A stretch of 25,217 bases of DNA from Gemmataceae bacterium. GTDB lineage: Bacteria > Planctomycetota > Planctomycetia > Gemmatales > Gemmataceae. The stretch's first letter is position 1. Each line of letters opens with the position of its first letter. Below the pieces are notes generated by a model, which had not been told where the DNA came from, ran no database searches, and saw nothing but the letters and a program-made list of their open reading frames with translations. The translations under genes were made by a program, and so were the position numbers. Location: NCBI GenBank assembly GCA_009691815.1, contig SIAL01000010.1, positions 1 through 25,217 on the forward strand, written 5' to 3'. This document shows positions 8,463 through 17,368 of the stretch, piece by piece.

Positions 8463-11400
8463 ATGGTTCCCTACCTGATCCTTCTGCTTGCCCATCAAGG
8501 ATCGCTCACCCCGCCAACCTCGGCCATTGATGTCAAAGCCGACGGGTCCCTTGTCCTGGCCGGTCAAGGCGCCAACCTAATCATTCTGCAAAAACCAACC
8601 GGTTCCATGTCATGGACGGTTCGTGTTTTGACCCTTGGAAAATCTCCTTCTCGCATCACTCAAATCAGACTCTCACCCAATGGATCCAAAGCGGCCGTCG
8701 CCCTTGGCATTCCCGGTGTGGAAGGAAGCCTTTTGCTTTTGGACCCGACAAAAGGAAGTCCCATTGGTCCGCAAATATCCGCCAAACACAAAGACCTGAT
8801 TACGGCACTGGCGTGGTCGGCTGACGAAAAACGAATCGCCACAGGCGGCTATGATCGAACGATTCTGGTTCACACCTTGGGCTCAAATATCTTGCTGGGG
8901 AAAATTGTGGACCATTCCGATGTGGTCACTTCCATTGAATTTCTTCCCCAAAATCGCCTTGCCTCCACAAGTTATGACAGGTCGGTTAAACTTTTTGATG
9001 ACCAAAGCTTGGTTCGCTTGCAAACCCTCGCGGACGCCACGGATTGGGGACTTTTTATTGCTGTCCGACCAAGCGATGGACTACTGGCAAGCGTGGGCAA
9101 CGATAAACTCATTCGGCTTTATCAAAGGGGCCCAGACAAAAGTTACTCCTTATTGAAATCTTCGTTTGCCCATTCGGCGCCAATACTACAAGCCCGGTTT
9201 TCCCCGGATGGAAATACTTTGGTCACCCTTGGCGAGGACAAATTCATCAAACGCTTTAGTCTTCCCCAACTCAATCAAGTGGGCGAACCGATTTTCTTTG
9301 AAGGTATGCCTACCCGGTTTGCACTTTCCGGTGATGGCAAAAAAGCCTGGGTTTCCGATCATTTGGGCCGGGTTCGTGAAGTCATTTTCGACAGTCCAAA
9401 ATCTCAAATGGGACTTTGGCCTGAAACCCAACTCACAGCTCGAATCGACAAAAAAGAGTTAAGCCCCATTCGCCCGGGAACTCCCGCACTATTAACACTC
9501 CATGGGTCGGATTTGCAGTCTGTTCGTATCTCCTCAAACATCGCAGGTTTGATAATCCTCCCCAAAATAGCCACCGATTCGGAAGCTTCCTTTGAAATCC
9601 AGGCCACGCCCTCCCTAGGGGGAACCAATCCCCTTATCACCATCCAATCAGGAACAAAAACGGTTAATACCTTTCATGCTGAAGTGGATCGCTTTTCCCG
9701 AACGGCGGACGATTTGCTTCGTCCTGAACAAATCCTCCAGGGTGTCACAGTTCATGGTTTGCTGGATAAGGCGGGCCAATCTCGAGTTATTATGCTTCCG
9801 TTAAAAATGGGTACTCCCCTAGGCGCCGAGGTTTTAGGAACCGCTGGCAAAACCCCCAAGGAGGCCGGTTGGGAACCCGAATTGGAATTGCGCCGCCCTG
9901 ATGGCTCTCTCCTCGAAAGGGGGTTTGCCAAGATAGGGACCATTGCGGATACCGAAGGGCTGCATACTCTTTCTTTGCGCGATCATCAATGGCGTGGGAG
10001 CGCCGGTTTTTCTTATCGAATGGACATCGGACCTGTGCCGGTGGTTTTGGGCGTTTTCCCACGGGTGGTGGGCCAATCAAAGGACCCGATTTCCGTTGGG
10101 TTGATTGGCATTCACCTTCCCAAAGTACCCGTTGCCCTTTCGCCCCCGCTTACTCTTTCCCAAACCAAGCCAATCGATCTTTCCGCCCTCCCCATTAGGG
10201 CTGCCGGCAAAACAGAAGTTTTGGTGAGTGCAGGGGGAGAAACCACCGACCCCACCAAAATCCTCGAACCGGGCATGGCGGGGCAATCGATCCTAAGTGG
10301 CCCATCCAAGGAAGTGCGGTGGTCGTTTATCGCAAAAAAGGGGCAACCCCTTTTTTTGGAGGCACAAGCAACGCGATTCGGGTCGGCGCTTGATCCTACC
10401 CTTTCAATCCTTGATCCAATAGGCCGTCCCCTGATTCGAGCAAGACTTCAATCTGTCGCAAAAACCCATGTCACTTTCCGGGACCATAATTCCTCCTCCC
10501 CGGCCATTCGCCTAGATACCTGGGGCGACCTTGCCACTCATGATTTCATGTTGGCAGGCAATGATCTGATGCGAATTCGCAATTTGCCCAAAAACCCTGA
10601 TGACAATTGCGTGTTTACCAGTCGCAAAGGGGTCCGTGTCGGTTTTTTGGGGACCACTCCCACGCACCAACCCAACGGCCAAGATATGTTCAAAGTGCTT
10701 ATTCATCCCCCGGGAACCAAACTGGCACCCAACGGGATGCCCATGGTTGAAATACCCTGGTTTAACGACGATGGTGATGCCGATTTCCCCCAAGACTCCT
10801 TGCTGCAATTTGATCCGCCCGCCGATGGGACCTACATCGCCCGCATTACCGATGCCCGAGGAACGACGGGCCTAGGGCATTTTGTCAGGTTGGTGGTCCG
10901 AAAACCCAAGCCGGATTTTACGCTCAAAGCCGTCGCCAGCGGTAAATGGTTGGAGGGCAATTCCCAACTGGTTCAGGTTACTGCCACACGATTGGACGGT
11001 TTTTCCGGCCCTATAGAACTCACATGGAAGGATGCCAAAGGGTTCCTCACTCCTAAAGGTCGCCTTGGTCCATTGGATGATGAAACCATCCTGCCAATTT
11101 TTTCCCCGTCGGATCCCGGGCAACCACCCACCCTTTCCTTAATGGGAAAATCGACGGGGCCGGAGGGAGTTTTTTATCGAGAAGCGACCTTAACCCTTGA
11201 TAAAATTCAAAAAGGATATGGATTATCCATTAAACCGGCGGGGGCAAGCATTTCCATTCGCCCCGGTTCCACCACCAAGTTTTCCTTCGAGATTCAAAGG
11301 CCCAAAGGGTTTGAAGGACGCATTCCTATCGAGGTCAAGGGATTGCCCCATGGGGTGCAAGTCTTGGATGTCGGGCTTAACGGAATCTTGATGATTCCAG

Positions 11401-11567
11401 GCGTTACCAAACGAACCGTGGAAATCGCCTGCGAGGAATGGGTGCTTCCCGGCGAAGTGCCTTTTGTGGTCACCGCACGCCAAGAAGGCAAGGACGAGGT
11501 TCCATCGACCCCAGTGATCCTAAAAATTGGCACCGCACCTACACCCACCGCAAACCCACCCACCTAA
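8463..11567 (+). CDS. Secreted WD40-repeat protein with pre-peptidase C-terminal (PPC)-like domain
   Basis: A 1034-residue protein beginning with a short hydrophobic export signal ('MVPYLILLLAHQGS'). A WD40 propeller occupies about residues 20-310; clear blades include 'HKDLITALAWSADEKRIATG', 'HSDVVTSIEFLPQNRLAST' and 'HSAPILQARFSPDGNTLVTL'. After linker domains, a beta-rich PPC-like region (about 615-810) has 'WSFIAKKGQPLFLEAQATRF', 'LDPTLSILDPIGRPLI' and 'DGTYIARITDARG'. The C-terminal 220 residues look like further Ig-like modules ('LEGNSQLVQVTATRLDGFSG'). There is no catalytic motif, so the protein is probably a surface scaffold or binding partner. It follows the DUF1549/DUF1553 gene by 27 bp on the same strand and closes the cassette. 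The M16 operon converges on it, 27 bp away. Confidence 0.85.
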   Translation: MVPYLILLLAHQGSLTPPTSAIDVKADGSLVLAGQGANLIILQKPTGSMSWTVRVLTLGKSPSRITQIRLSPNGSKAAVALGIPGVEGSLLLLDPTKGSPIGPQISAKHKDLITALAWSADEKRIATGGYDRTILVHTLGSNILLGKIVDHSDVVTSIEFLPQNRLASTSYDRSVKLFDDQSLVRLQTLADATDWGLFIAVRPSDGLLASVGNDKLIRLYQRGPDKSYSLLKSSFAHSAPILQARFSPDGNTLVTLGEDKFIKRFSLPQLNQVGEPIFFEGMPTRFALSGDGKKAWVSDHLGRVREVIFDSPKSQMGLWPETQLTARIDKKELSPIRPGTPALLTLHGSDLQSVRISSNIAGLIILPKIATDSEASFEIQATPSLGGTNPLITIQSGTKTVNTFHAEVDRFSRTADDLLRPEQILQGVTVHGLLDKAGQSRVIMLPLKMGTPLGAEVLGTAGKTPKEAGWEPELELRRPDGSLLERGFAKIGTIADTEGLHTLSLRDHQWRGSAGFSYRMDIGPVPVVLGVFPRVVGQSKDPISVGLIGIHLPKVPVALSPPLTLSQTKPIDLSALPIRAAGKTEVLVSAGGETTDPTKILEPGMAGQSILSGPSKEVRWSFIAKKGQPLFLEAQATRFGSALDPTLSILDPIGRPLIRARLQSVAKTHVTFRDHNSSSPAIRLDTWGDLATHDFMLAGNDLMRIRNLPKNPDDNCVFTSRKGVRVGFLGTTPTHQPNGQDMFKVLIHPPGTKLAPNGMPMVEIPWFNDDGDADFPQDSLLQFDPPADGTYIARITDARGTTGLGHFVRLVVRKPKPDFTLKAVASGKWLEGNSQLVQVTATRLDGFSGPIELTWKDAKGFLTPKGRLGPLDDETILPIFSPSDPGQPPTLSLMGKSTGPEGVFYREATLTLDKIQKGYGLSIKPAGASISIRPGSTTKFSFEIQRPKGFEGRIPIEVKGLPHGVQVLDVGLNGILMIPGVTKRTVEIACEEWVLPGEVPFVVTARQEGKDEVPSTPVILKIGTAPTPTANPPT

Positions 11568-11594
11568 GAGTCGGAAGGGCAGGCAACGACGGTA

Positions 11595-12869
11595 CTAGAT
11601 CTTGGCTTTTTCTCGAACCTTGGTTGAACCAAATGGGTTGACAATTTTTTTCTCGGGACCCAACGCTACCACCGTGGGATGCAAGCAGGAATAGCGATCA
11701 ATGAGTTGTTTGAGCGAGTGTTGATTGACTTTTTCGTAATTTCGAATTTCATCGTCAAGCGAGCGATAGTGCTTGAGGTAGGTCCAATCGCTGCCGATGG
11801 CCATCATTCGTGTGGAGGGTTTTTCACTGGCGCGAACCAGTCGGGCCAAAGCCTTGTTACGGGCCTGATTGAGTTCGTCATCGGTAATCCCTTTTGCCTG
11901 AAGCTCGGCTAGGATCTTTTGCACTTTGGCGATATTGGATTCGGACTTTTCGGGAGTGCAAACGAGCGATACATAATAGGCCCCCGTTCCATCATATTCC
12001 TGATAAGAGCAATCCGCGCTTTCCGCATCGGCCGTGTCCACAAGGCCCCAATGGAGCCGACTATTCCCCGCATCACCCAGGACCATGGCCAGTAATGTGG
12101 AGGAATAGCGCAAGTGATGGGCCGCTGGTGGTCCCGGGGTAACAAAGACCACATATTCTTGTTTAACATCAGCCTTGGGTTCAACCAAAAACTCCCCGGT
12201 TCCGGTGGTTTGACGAATGTCGTTCCGGCGGGCAACCCCCTCGGGCCAATCACCGCAAACGCGCATCAATTGGCTACGAACCCTGTTCCATTCAAAATTT
12301 CCAGCAACCGCCACGGTCACATTTCCGGCAACATATCGCCTGTCGAAATATTCGCGCATTCCGTCGGTTTTGAGCGTGGATACGGACTCCCTAGTCCCCA
12401 ACACCGAATGGGAAAGCGGGTGAGTACCGAAAAAACGGGATTTGGCCGTTTCAAAGATTTTCCACCCAGGCTGGTCTTCGTACATCTCAATTTCTTCGAG
12501 GATAACCTTTTTTTCCATCGCAAAGTCCGCTTCACGAAGAGCGGGACGAAGAATGTCCCCAAAAAGATCAATCATCCGGGGGAGGTATTCAGGAAGTACG
12601 GATCCATAGTAAACCGTATTTTCTTCGCTGGTAAAGGCATTGCTTGAGGCCCCGATTCGGTCAAGTTCCTTATTGACCTCGATCGAATCGCGGGTTTCAC
12701 TTCCTTTGAACACCATGTGTTCGAGGAAATGGCTCAAACCCGATTCCCCAGGGTTTTCATCCCTCGAACCCGTTCGGACAAAAAATCCAATGGCACAGGA
12801 TCTCGAAGAGGGGTTAACCTCACCGATGATTTTTAGCCCACTTTCAAGATCGTCTTCTTCGAATGACAT
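11595..12869 (-). CDS. M16-family zinc metallopeptidase, catalytic subunit
   Basis: A 424-residue cytoplasmic-type M16B peptidase with no signal peptide. The inverted zinc motif is HFLEH (H47, E50, H51), and the third ligand is probably E126 in 'KVILEEIEMY', 74 residues later, which is the family spacing. The matching C-terminal half lacks the usual 'SRLF.E.RE..GL.Y' Arg/Tyr motif: the aligned stretch reads 'NSRLHWGLVDTADAESADCS'. Substrate binding therefore probably comes from the partner encoded immediately upstream. M16B proteins degrade or process unfolded peptides as dimers. The start ATG is 7 bp after the partner's TGA, so the two should be co-translated. A length of about 420 is normal. 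Confidence 0.93.
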   Translation of the reverse strand: MSFEEDDLESGLKIIGEVNPSSRSCAIGFFVRTGSRDENPGESGLSHFLEHMVFKGSETRDSIEVNKELDRIGASSNAFTSEENTVYYGSVLPEYLPRMIDLFGDILRPALREADFAMEKKVILEEIEMYEDQPGWKIFETAKSRFFGTHPLSHSVLGTRESVSTLKTDGMREYFDRRYVAGNVTVAVAGNFEWNRVRSQLMRVCGDWPEGVARRNDIRQTTGTGEFLVEPKADVKQEYVVFVTPGPPAAHHLRYSSTLLAMVLGDAGNSRLHWGLVDTADAESADCSYQEYDGTGAYYVSLVCTPEKSESNIAKVQKILAELQAKGITDDELNQARNKALARLVRASEKPSTRMMAIGSDWTYLKHYRSLDDEIRNYEKVNQHSLKQLIDRYSCLHPTVVALGPEKKIVNPFGSTKVREKAKI

Positions 12870-12876
12870 TTGGGGC

Positions 12877-14415
12877 TCACTTCTTCTTTGGGGTGGTTTT
12901 GACAGGTTTGACAGCCGGTTTTGCTTTAGTAGCCAACGGTTTTTTTGTCGGAGCTTTTTTCGTTTGATTAGGCATGGCAGCCGCCGCGGCCCCCGCCGCT
13001 GCCGCCGCCATGATTAAGGTATTTAATGCTTTTTGTGTTTGATTAGGCTTGGCAGCCGCCGCGGCCTTTGGTGGATCCGCTTTTACAGGAGCCGCTTTTA
13101 CTGGAGCCGCTTTTACAGGAACCGGTTTCTTGGCAACTTCTTTGACCATCGGAGCCACGGTTGGCTTGGCCTTAACTTTGGGAGCAACCGCTTTCCCCAT
13201 TTCCGGTCCCATGGTAACTTGGGTTAATTCCTTTGGGGCATATTTCTTGGCGTATTCCAAAATGGATTTGGGGGTAAGAGCCATCACCGCAGCCTCGATC
13301 TCCTCAAGCGGTCGAACACGGCCCAAATGGTACCAGTCACTGGCAATCGAAGCCGCCCTCGTCATGGAGCTGTCTTCCTGCATGAGCAGGGCACTCTTCA
13401 AACCTACCCGCACTTGATCGACTTCTTCCTTGGTGATGCCGTCAGTAATTCGGGTAATTTCACGCTTTACCGAAGCAAGGGTAAGGGGAGCCCGATCATT
13501 GGTTGTTCCCGCGTAGGCGAAGATTGCCCCGCGATCGTGAAGGGAAACATGGGTGGCCCAAACCGAATAACAGAGCCCCTGTTTTTCCCGTACCTCGGTG
13601 AAAAGTCGAGAACTCATCCCGCCACTAAGGACATTAACCAAACCTTGGGCTTGATAATAATCGGGATGGGACGGATGGACACTGTCCCAAGCAAGGGCGA
13701 TTTGGGTTTGTTGGGTTTCCTTCTCAATGTGTGCCGTTAATTGACCTCGTTTGCCAAGCTTAATCGGTGTTTCTTTGCCGGGGGCCCACCCGGAGAACAG
13801 CTTTTCCACACAATCAAAAACCGAAACCGGGTCAATTAAACCCGCAACCGAAAGGATGCTGCCTTTGGCGTGGCCATGTCGCTCCCAAAAGCCTTTGAGA
13901 TTGGCATGGGTGATCGCCTGGATTCCCTCGGGGGTTCCATAACGGCTGTTGCCATACGGATGAGGAAAATGGTTGCTTCTCAACTCTTTGATGACTTGCC
14001 CGCGCGGTTCATCATCAAGCCCCAGAAGCTCCTGCAAGGCAAGTTCCTTTGCCGAGGCAAGCTCTGAAGCGGGAAGTTTTGCCGCAAGGGCCACATCTCG
14101 AATGAAGCCCAAAATGTGGTCGATTTTATCCGCCATTCCTGTGGCGGTAATTCGCAAGTGGTGGGCCCCGACACTGCAATCAAGGTCAATTCCCAGTCGA
14201 TCCAAGGCTTGGGCAAAGGCCTTGCTGTCTAATTTGCCCGCGCCCCTTTGGAGCATCTCGGAAAGGACATTGGCGATCCCCTCCTCGCCTTTGGGTTCAT
14301 GGACAAATCCGGCGGGGATAAGTAGATTCACCACCGCGGACCGTACATGATCCATTCGCTGAGCCAAGATGGTCAGGCCATTTCGAATCATCGTTTGCTG
14401 AGTTTGGGAAACCAC
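12877..14415 (-). CDS. M16-family non-catalytic subunit with Ala/Pro/Lys-rich C-terminal tail
   Basis: A 512-residue M16 homologue without a zinc site. The position of HxxEH reads 'GIANVLSEML' (N49, S52, E53 in place of H, E, H). It keeps the Arg/Tyr-type motif 'SSRLFTEVREKQGLCYSVWA' that is poor in the partner, so the pair looks like a two-gene heterodimer. Peptidase-like sequence ends near residue 407 ('YAKKYAPKELTQVTMGPEMG'). The last 100 or so residues are a basic, disordered tail of PVKAA repeats, poly-Ala blocks and Lys/Pro runs. The start is a GTG with GAGGG six bases upstream; an ATG eight codons later is the alternative. It follows the acetyltransferase gene by 32 bp and precedes the active M16 gene by 7 bp. 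Confidence 0.9.
   Translation of the reverse strand: MVSQTQQTMIRNGLTILAQRMDHVRSAVVNLLIPAGFVHEPKGEEGIANVLSEMLQRGAGKLDSKAFAQALDRLGIDLDCSVGAHHLRITATGMADKIDHILGFIRDVALAAKLPASELASAKELALQELLGLDDEPRGQVIKELRSNHFPHPYGNSRYGTPEGIQAITHANLKGFWERHGHAKGSILSVAGLIDPVSVFDCVEKLFSGWAPGKETPIKLGKRGQLTAHIEKETQQTQIALAWDSVHPSHPDYYQAQGLVNVLSGGMSSRLFTEVREKQGLCYSVWATHVSLHDRGAIFAYAGTTNDRAPLTLASVKREITRITDGITKEEVDQVRVGLKSALLMQEDSSMTRAASIASDWYHLGRVRPLEEIEAAVMALTPKSILEYAKKYAPKELTQVTMGPEMGKAVAPKVKAKPTVAPMVKEVAKKPVPVKAAPVKAAPVKADPPKAAAAAKPNQTQKALNTLIMAAAAAGAAAAAMPNQTKKAPTKKPLATKAKPAVKPVKTTPKKK
12962..13117. repeat. In-frame tandem and spaced repeats encoding the tail of the non-catalytic M16 protein
   Basis: Three near-identical 15-bp units (13073-13087, 13088-13102, 13103-13117) encode PVKAA/PVKAD. 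A separate 30-bp element occurs at 12962-12991 and 13037-13066, differs at one base and is offset by exactly 75 bp. It encodes the repeated peptides AAAMPNQTKKA and AAAKPNQTQKA. All spacings are multiples of three, so the reading frame is kept. This points to recent slippage or duplication within a coding tail. Confidence 0.85.
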
Positions 14416-14447
14416 CGCGATCCCTCTACTTTCTTGGACACCCTTTT

Positions 14448-15182
14448 TTAAGGGCGGGGTTTGGGCGCTTCGACCCCTACTCGACTCTGGTTAAAAGCGG
14501 TGCGGGGACCATTAAAGGTTTTCTCCCCACAGTTTGCCTGACTTGAAGTGATTGGACTGGGTTGCACTTGCTCTGGCGCACGAGGCACAAACGGTTTTGC
14601 AAAGCGATCGGCCACGGTAAATCCCATCGACCGATATAGGCCAACCGCCGCCTGATTGTTTTCTGTTACCTCAAGCCTAACCCGAGATATGCCCCATTGT
14701 TGCAAAACCGTGGTAGCACGATTAAGGAGTTGGCGACCCAAGCCCTTTCCCCGATGCTCTTCTACCACCCCAATGTTGTGCAAAGTTACCTGACCCGGGG
14801 TATCCCCCATGATCTGAATCATTGCGGTTGGTTGGCTACCTTGGCGGGTCAAAAAAGTGGCCGACGACCAAAAATAACCGTTAGAACCCACCATTTTGAC
14901 CAAATTGCGACAACCCTCTAATGTGCGAAAACTGGGAATGATTTCGGCATCCGGCGAGGAAACAAAAGATTGGAAAAGGACTTGAGCATAGTCTTCTTGG
15001 TCGGCCCAATTCCATTGGCAAACACGATACCCCGGCACCGGTTTCGATGCTTGGATAGGCAGTCTCCAAAGGTCAAGTTCCATGCGCAACCGCCAAAGAT
15101 GGGCCAAAGGGACCCTGATGGGGGTCGCCAGTGAGGAGGGGGGGGCTTGCCCGGATCGGGAATGATTGGACGAATAGGTCAT
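14448..15182 (-). CDS. GNAT-family N-acetyltransferase
   Basis: A 244-residue protein whose C-terminal two thirds is a GNAT fold. The acetyl-CoA pyrophosphate-binding motif A is 'IGVVEEHRGKGLGRQLLNRA', and motif B is 'VTENNQAAVGLYRSMGF'. GNAT enzymes transfer acetyl from acetyl-CoA to amines; the substrate cannot be read from sequence. An N-terminal region of about 80 residues ('VPLAHLWRLRMELDLWRLP') is not obviously GNAT, and the last 35 or so residues are polar and probably disordered. The open frame extends to 15311, but the extra 43 residues look non-coding and overlap the divergent region upstream of acs. I start at the ATG at 15182. It is the first gene of a possible operon with the M16 pair, 32 bp away. 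Confidence 0.85.
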   Translation of the reverse strand: MTYSSNHSRSGQAPPSSLATPIRVPLAHLWRLRMELDLWRLPIQASKPVPGYRVCQWNWADQEDYAQVLFQSFVSSPDAEIIPSFRTLEGCRNLVKMVGSNGYFWSSATFLTRQGSQPTAMIQIMGDTPGQVTLHNIGVVEEHRGKGLGRQLLNRATTVLQQWGISRVRLEVTENNQAAVGLYRSMGFTVADRFAKPFVPRAPEQVQPSPITSSQANCGEKTFNGPRTAFNQSRVGVEAPKPRP

Positions 15183-15290
15183 AGGTGAACCATTGTCTTT
15201 TCGTATTTTTAGGAATTTTTCCCAAACAGTCCACCAAAAAACCGAACATCTACGGTTAACTCCTATAGACTTGAGCTTTTGAAAATCTCC

Positions 15291-15419
15291 ATGATGGTTT
15301 CCCCTTCCCATCTTGAAAGCCCCGCCCGTCGCTTTATCAAATCCCTAACCAAGCGACGGAATCGGAAGGTGCCCTTTCTGACCGTTACCAACCCCCTTCT
15401 GGATCACCTAACCCCATGA
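15291..15419 (+). CDS. Possible 42-residue basic leader peptide/small protein coupled to acs
   Basis: A short open frame with two consecutive ATGs (15291, 15294) encodes a basic peptide containing 'ARRFIKSLTKRRNRKVPF'. It ends in TGA at 15417-15419, sharing ATGA with the acs start codon at 15416. The 4-bp overlap would allow translational coupling. There is no strong Shine-Dalgarno site and no homologue that I recognise, and a frame of this length can arise by chance. It fills half of the 233-bp gap between the GNAT gene and acs. Treat it as a candidate only. Confidence 0.25.
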   Translation: MMVSPSHLESPARRFIKSLTKRRNRKVPFLTVTNPLLDHLTP

Positions 15420-17368
15420 CACATGAAACCGCCATTACGAGCCTTCTTCGGGAAACACGGACCTTTGCCCCGAACCCCGAATTTTCCCGCAAAGCTCATG
15501 TAGGATCCATGGCACAATACCGCCGTCTTTGGGAATCGGCCCGAGACGATTTGGAGGGGTTTTGGGCGGAACAGGCAAAAGATTTGGCTTGGTTCAAAAC
15601 TTGGCACACCACCCTTGATTGGAAGCCCCCTCATGCCAAATGGTTTGACGGCGGGTTGATCAACGCCTCGTATAACTGCCTCGATCGCCACCTGAATGTG
15701 GGACAAAACAACAAGGCAGCACTTATTTGGGAAGGGGAACCGGGTGACACCCGCACCCTTACTTATCAAATGCTCCACCGCGAGGTTTGCAAGTTTGCCA
15801 ACGGCCTCAAACTCCTAGGTGTTGGCAAGGGAGACAAAGTTACCATTTATATGCCCTTGGTTCCCGAGTTGGTGATCGCCATGTTGGCGTGCGCCCGGAT
15901 AGGTGCGGTTCATAGTGTGGTTTTTGGCGGATTTAGCCCCGAAGCCGTCGCGGACAGAAATAACGATGCCAAAAGCAAGGTTCTAATCACCGCGGACGGC
16001 GGCTGGAGACGGGGAAAAACGGTTCCACTCAAAGCCAATGTCGATTTGGCGATGGAAAAATCCCACACCATTGAAAAGGTGGTTGTACTCAAACGGACCG
16101 GGCAAGCCATTGCTATGAAACCGGGCCGGGACATGTGGTGGCACGAGCTGACGGCGGGATTGGCGGCGGATTGCCCCGCCGAACCCCTCGAAAGCGAACA
16201 CCCCCTTTTCATCCTCTATACCAGCGGTTCGACCGGCAAACCCAAGGGGATTTACCACACCACCGGCGGGTACCTATTAGGCGCGCAATATACCCACAAA
16301 TTGGTTTTCGATATCCGGCCCGATGATGTTTATTGGTGTACTGCGGATGCCGGATGGGTCACCGGTCACACCTACCTCGTCTATGGCCCCTTGGCCAACG
16401 CGACCACCATCGTCATGTACGAGGGCGCACCCAACCATCCCGCCGAAGATCGCTTCTGGGAAATTATCGCCAAATATGGAGTAACCGTCTTCTACACGGC
16501 TCCCACCGCGATTCGTGCCTTTATGAAATGGGGCGATCAGCACCCAAAACGACATGACCTATCCAGCCTGAGACTTTTAGGATCGGTGGGAGAACCTATC
16601 AACCCCGAGGCTTGGATGTGGTATCACGAAACCATTGGTGGCGGTCGTTGCCCCATTGTGGACACATGGTGGCAAACAGAAACCGGGGGGATCATGATAG
16701 CTCCCCTTCCTGGTGCGGTAACAACCAAACCGGGTTCGGCAACTTTCCCCTTGCCGGGCATTGTTATTGATATCGTGGACAAAGATGGCAAACCAGTCGG
16801 CCCAAATGAAGGTGGTTTCCTGGTGGTAACCAAGCCTTGGCCCTCGATGCTTCGCACCATTTATGGGGACGATGATCGTTACCAAAAAACCTATTGGGAC
16901 CAACAACCAGGGATGTATTTCACCGCCGATGGCGCCCGTAGAGATGAGGATGGATACATTTGGATCATGGGCCGAGTGGATGATGTCCTCAATGTTTCCG
17001 GCCACCGATTAAGCACGATGGAGGTCGAATCCGCCATGGTTCAGCACAAGGCGGTGGCCGAGGTGGCGGTGGTAGGGAAACCCGATCCGCTCAAAGGTGA
17101 GGGAATTTCCTGCTTTGTTACTCTCAAAACGGGCATTGAGCCGACGGATGCCCTCAAGGCGGAACTTCGCGATTTTGTTGTACAGGTGATCGGGGCCTTG
17201 GCCCGTCCGGATGAAATTCGATTCACCGAGGGATTGCCCAAAACCCGAAGTGGGAAAATCATGCGCCGTCTGCTCCGAGACATCGCCTCGGGCCACCAAA
17301 CCACGGGGGATACTTCCACCCTAGAGGACTATTCCGTCCTTGCCAATTTGCGTAGCGACGGAGAGTAA
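15416..17368 (+). CDS. acs: Acetyl-CoA synthetase (acetate--CoA ligase, AMP-forming)
   Basis: A 650-residue enzyme that activates acetate to acetyl-AMP and then acetyl-CoA in the cytoplasm, feeding the TCA and glyoxylate cycles. Landmarks are the N-terminal 'YRRLWESARDDLEGFWAEQA' domain, the AMP-binding P-loop 'YTSGSTGKPKG' (268-278), 'ADAGWVTGHTYLVYGPL', 'DTWWQTETGG', and the hinge/C-terminal domain 'GRVDDVLNVSGHRLST'. The catalytic Lys614 lies in 'PKTRSGKIMRRLLR', the site reversibly acetylated in characterised Acs proteins. The length equals that of typical Acs (about 650). The start ATG overlaps the stop of a 42-residue open frame; the first ATG gives the canonical N-terminus. A GNAT acetyltransferase is encoded divergently next door, but it is not recognisably the Pat-type regulator. 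Confidence 0.97.
   Translation: MTHETAITSLLRETRTFAPNPEFSRKAHVGSMAQYRRLWESARDDLEGFWAEQAKDLAWFKTWHTTLDWKPPHAKWFDGGLINASYNCLDRHLNVGQNNKAALIWEGEPGDTRTLTYQMLHREVCKFANGLKLLGVGKGDKVTIYMPLVPELVIAMLACARIGAVHSVVFGGFSPEAVADRNNDAKSKVLITADGGWRRGKTVPLKANVDLAMEKSHTIEKVVVLKRTGQAIAMKPGRDMWWHELTAGLAADCPAEPLESEHPLFILYTSGSTGKPKGIYHTTGGYLLGAQYTHKLVFDIRPDDVYWCTADAGWVTGHTYLVYGPLANATTIVMYEGAPNHPAEDRFWEIIAKYGVTVFYTAPTAIRAFMKWGDQHPKRHDLSSLRLLGSVGEPINPEAWMWYHETIGGGRCPIVDTWWQTETGGIMIAPLPGAVTTKPGSATFPLPGIVIDIVDKDGKPVGPNEGGFLVVTKPWPSMLRTIYGDDDRYQKTYWDQQPGMYFTADGARRDEDGYIWIMGRVDDVLNVSGHRLSTMEVESAMVQHKAVAEVAVVGKPDPLKGEGISCFVTLKTGIEPTDALKAELRDFVVQVIGALARPDEIRFTEGLPKTRSGKIMRRLLRDIASGHQTTGDTSTLEDYSVLANLRSDGE

Noticed and set aside
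12877..13215. Tandem 15-bp units considered as a CRISPR or mobile-element repeat
   Set aside because: The units are contiguous, in frame and encode a peptide repeat; there are no spacers, terminal repeats or transposase.
15183..15311. 43-residue N-terminal extension of the GNAT protein
   Set aside because: Lies in the divergent acs/GNAT gap, has no similarity to the family that I can see, and an ATG at 15182 fits better.
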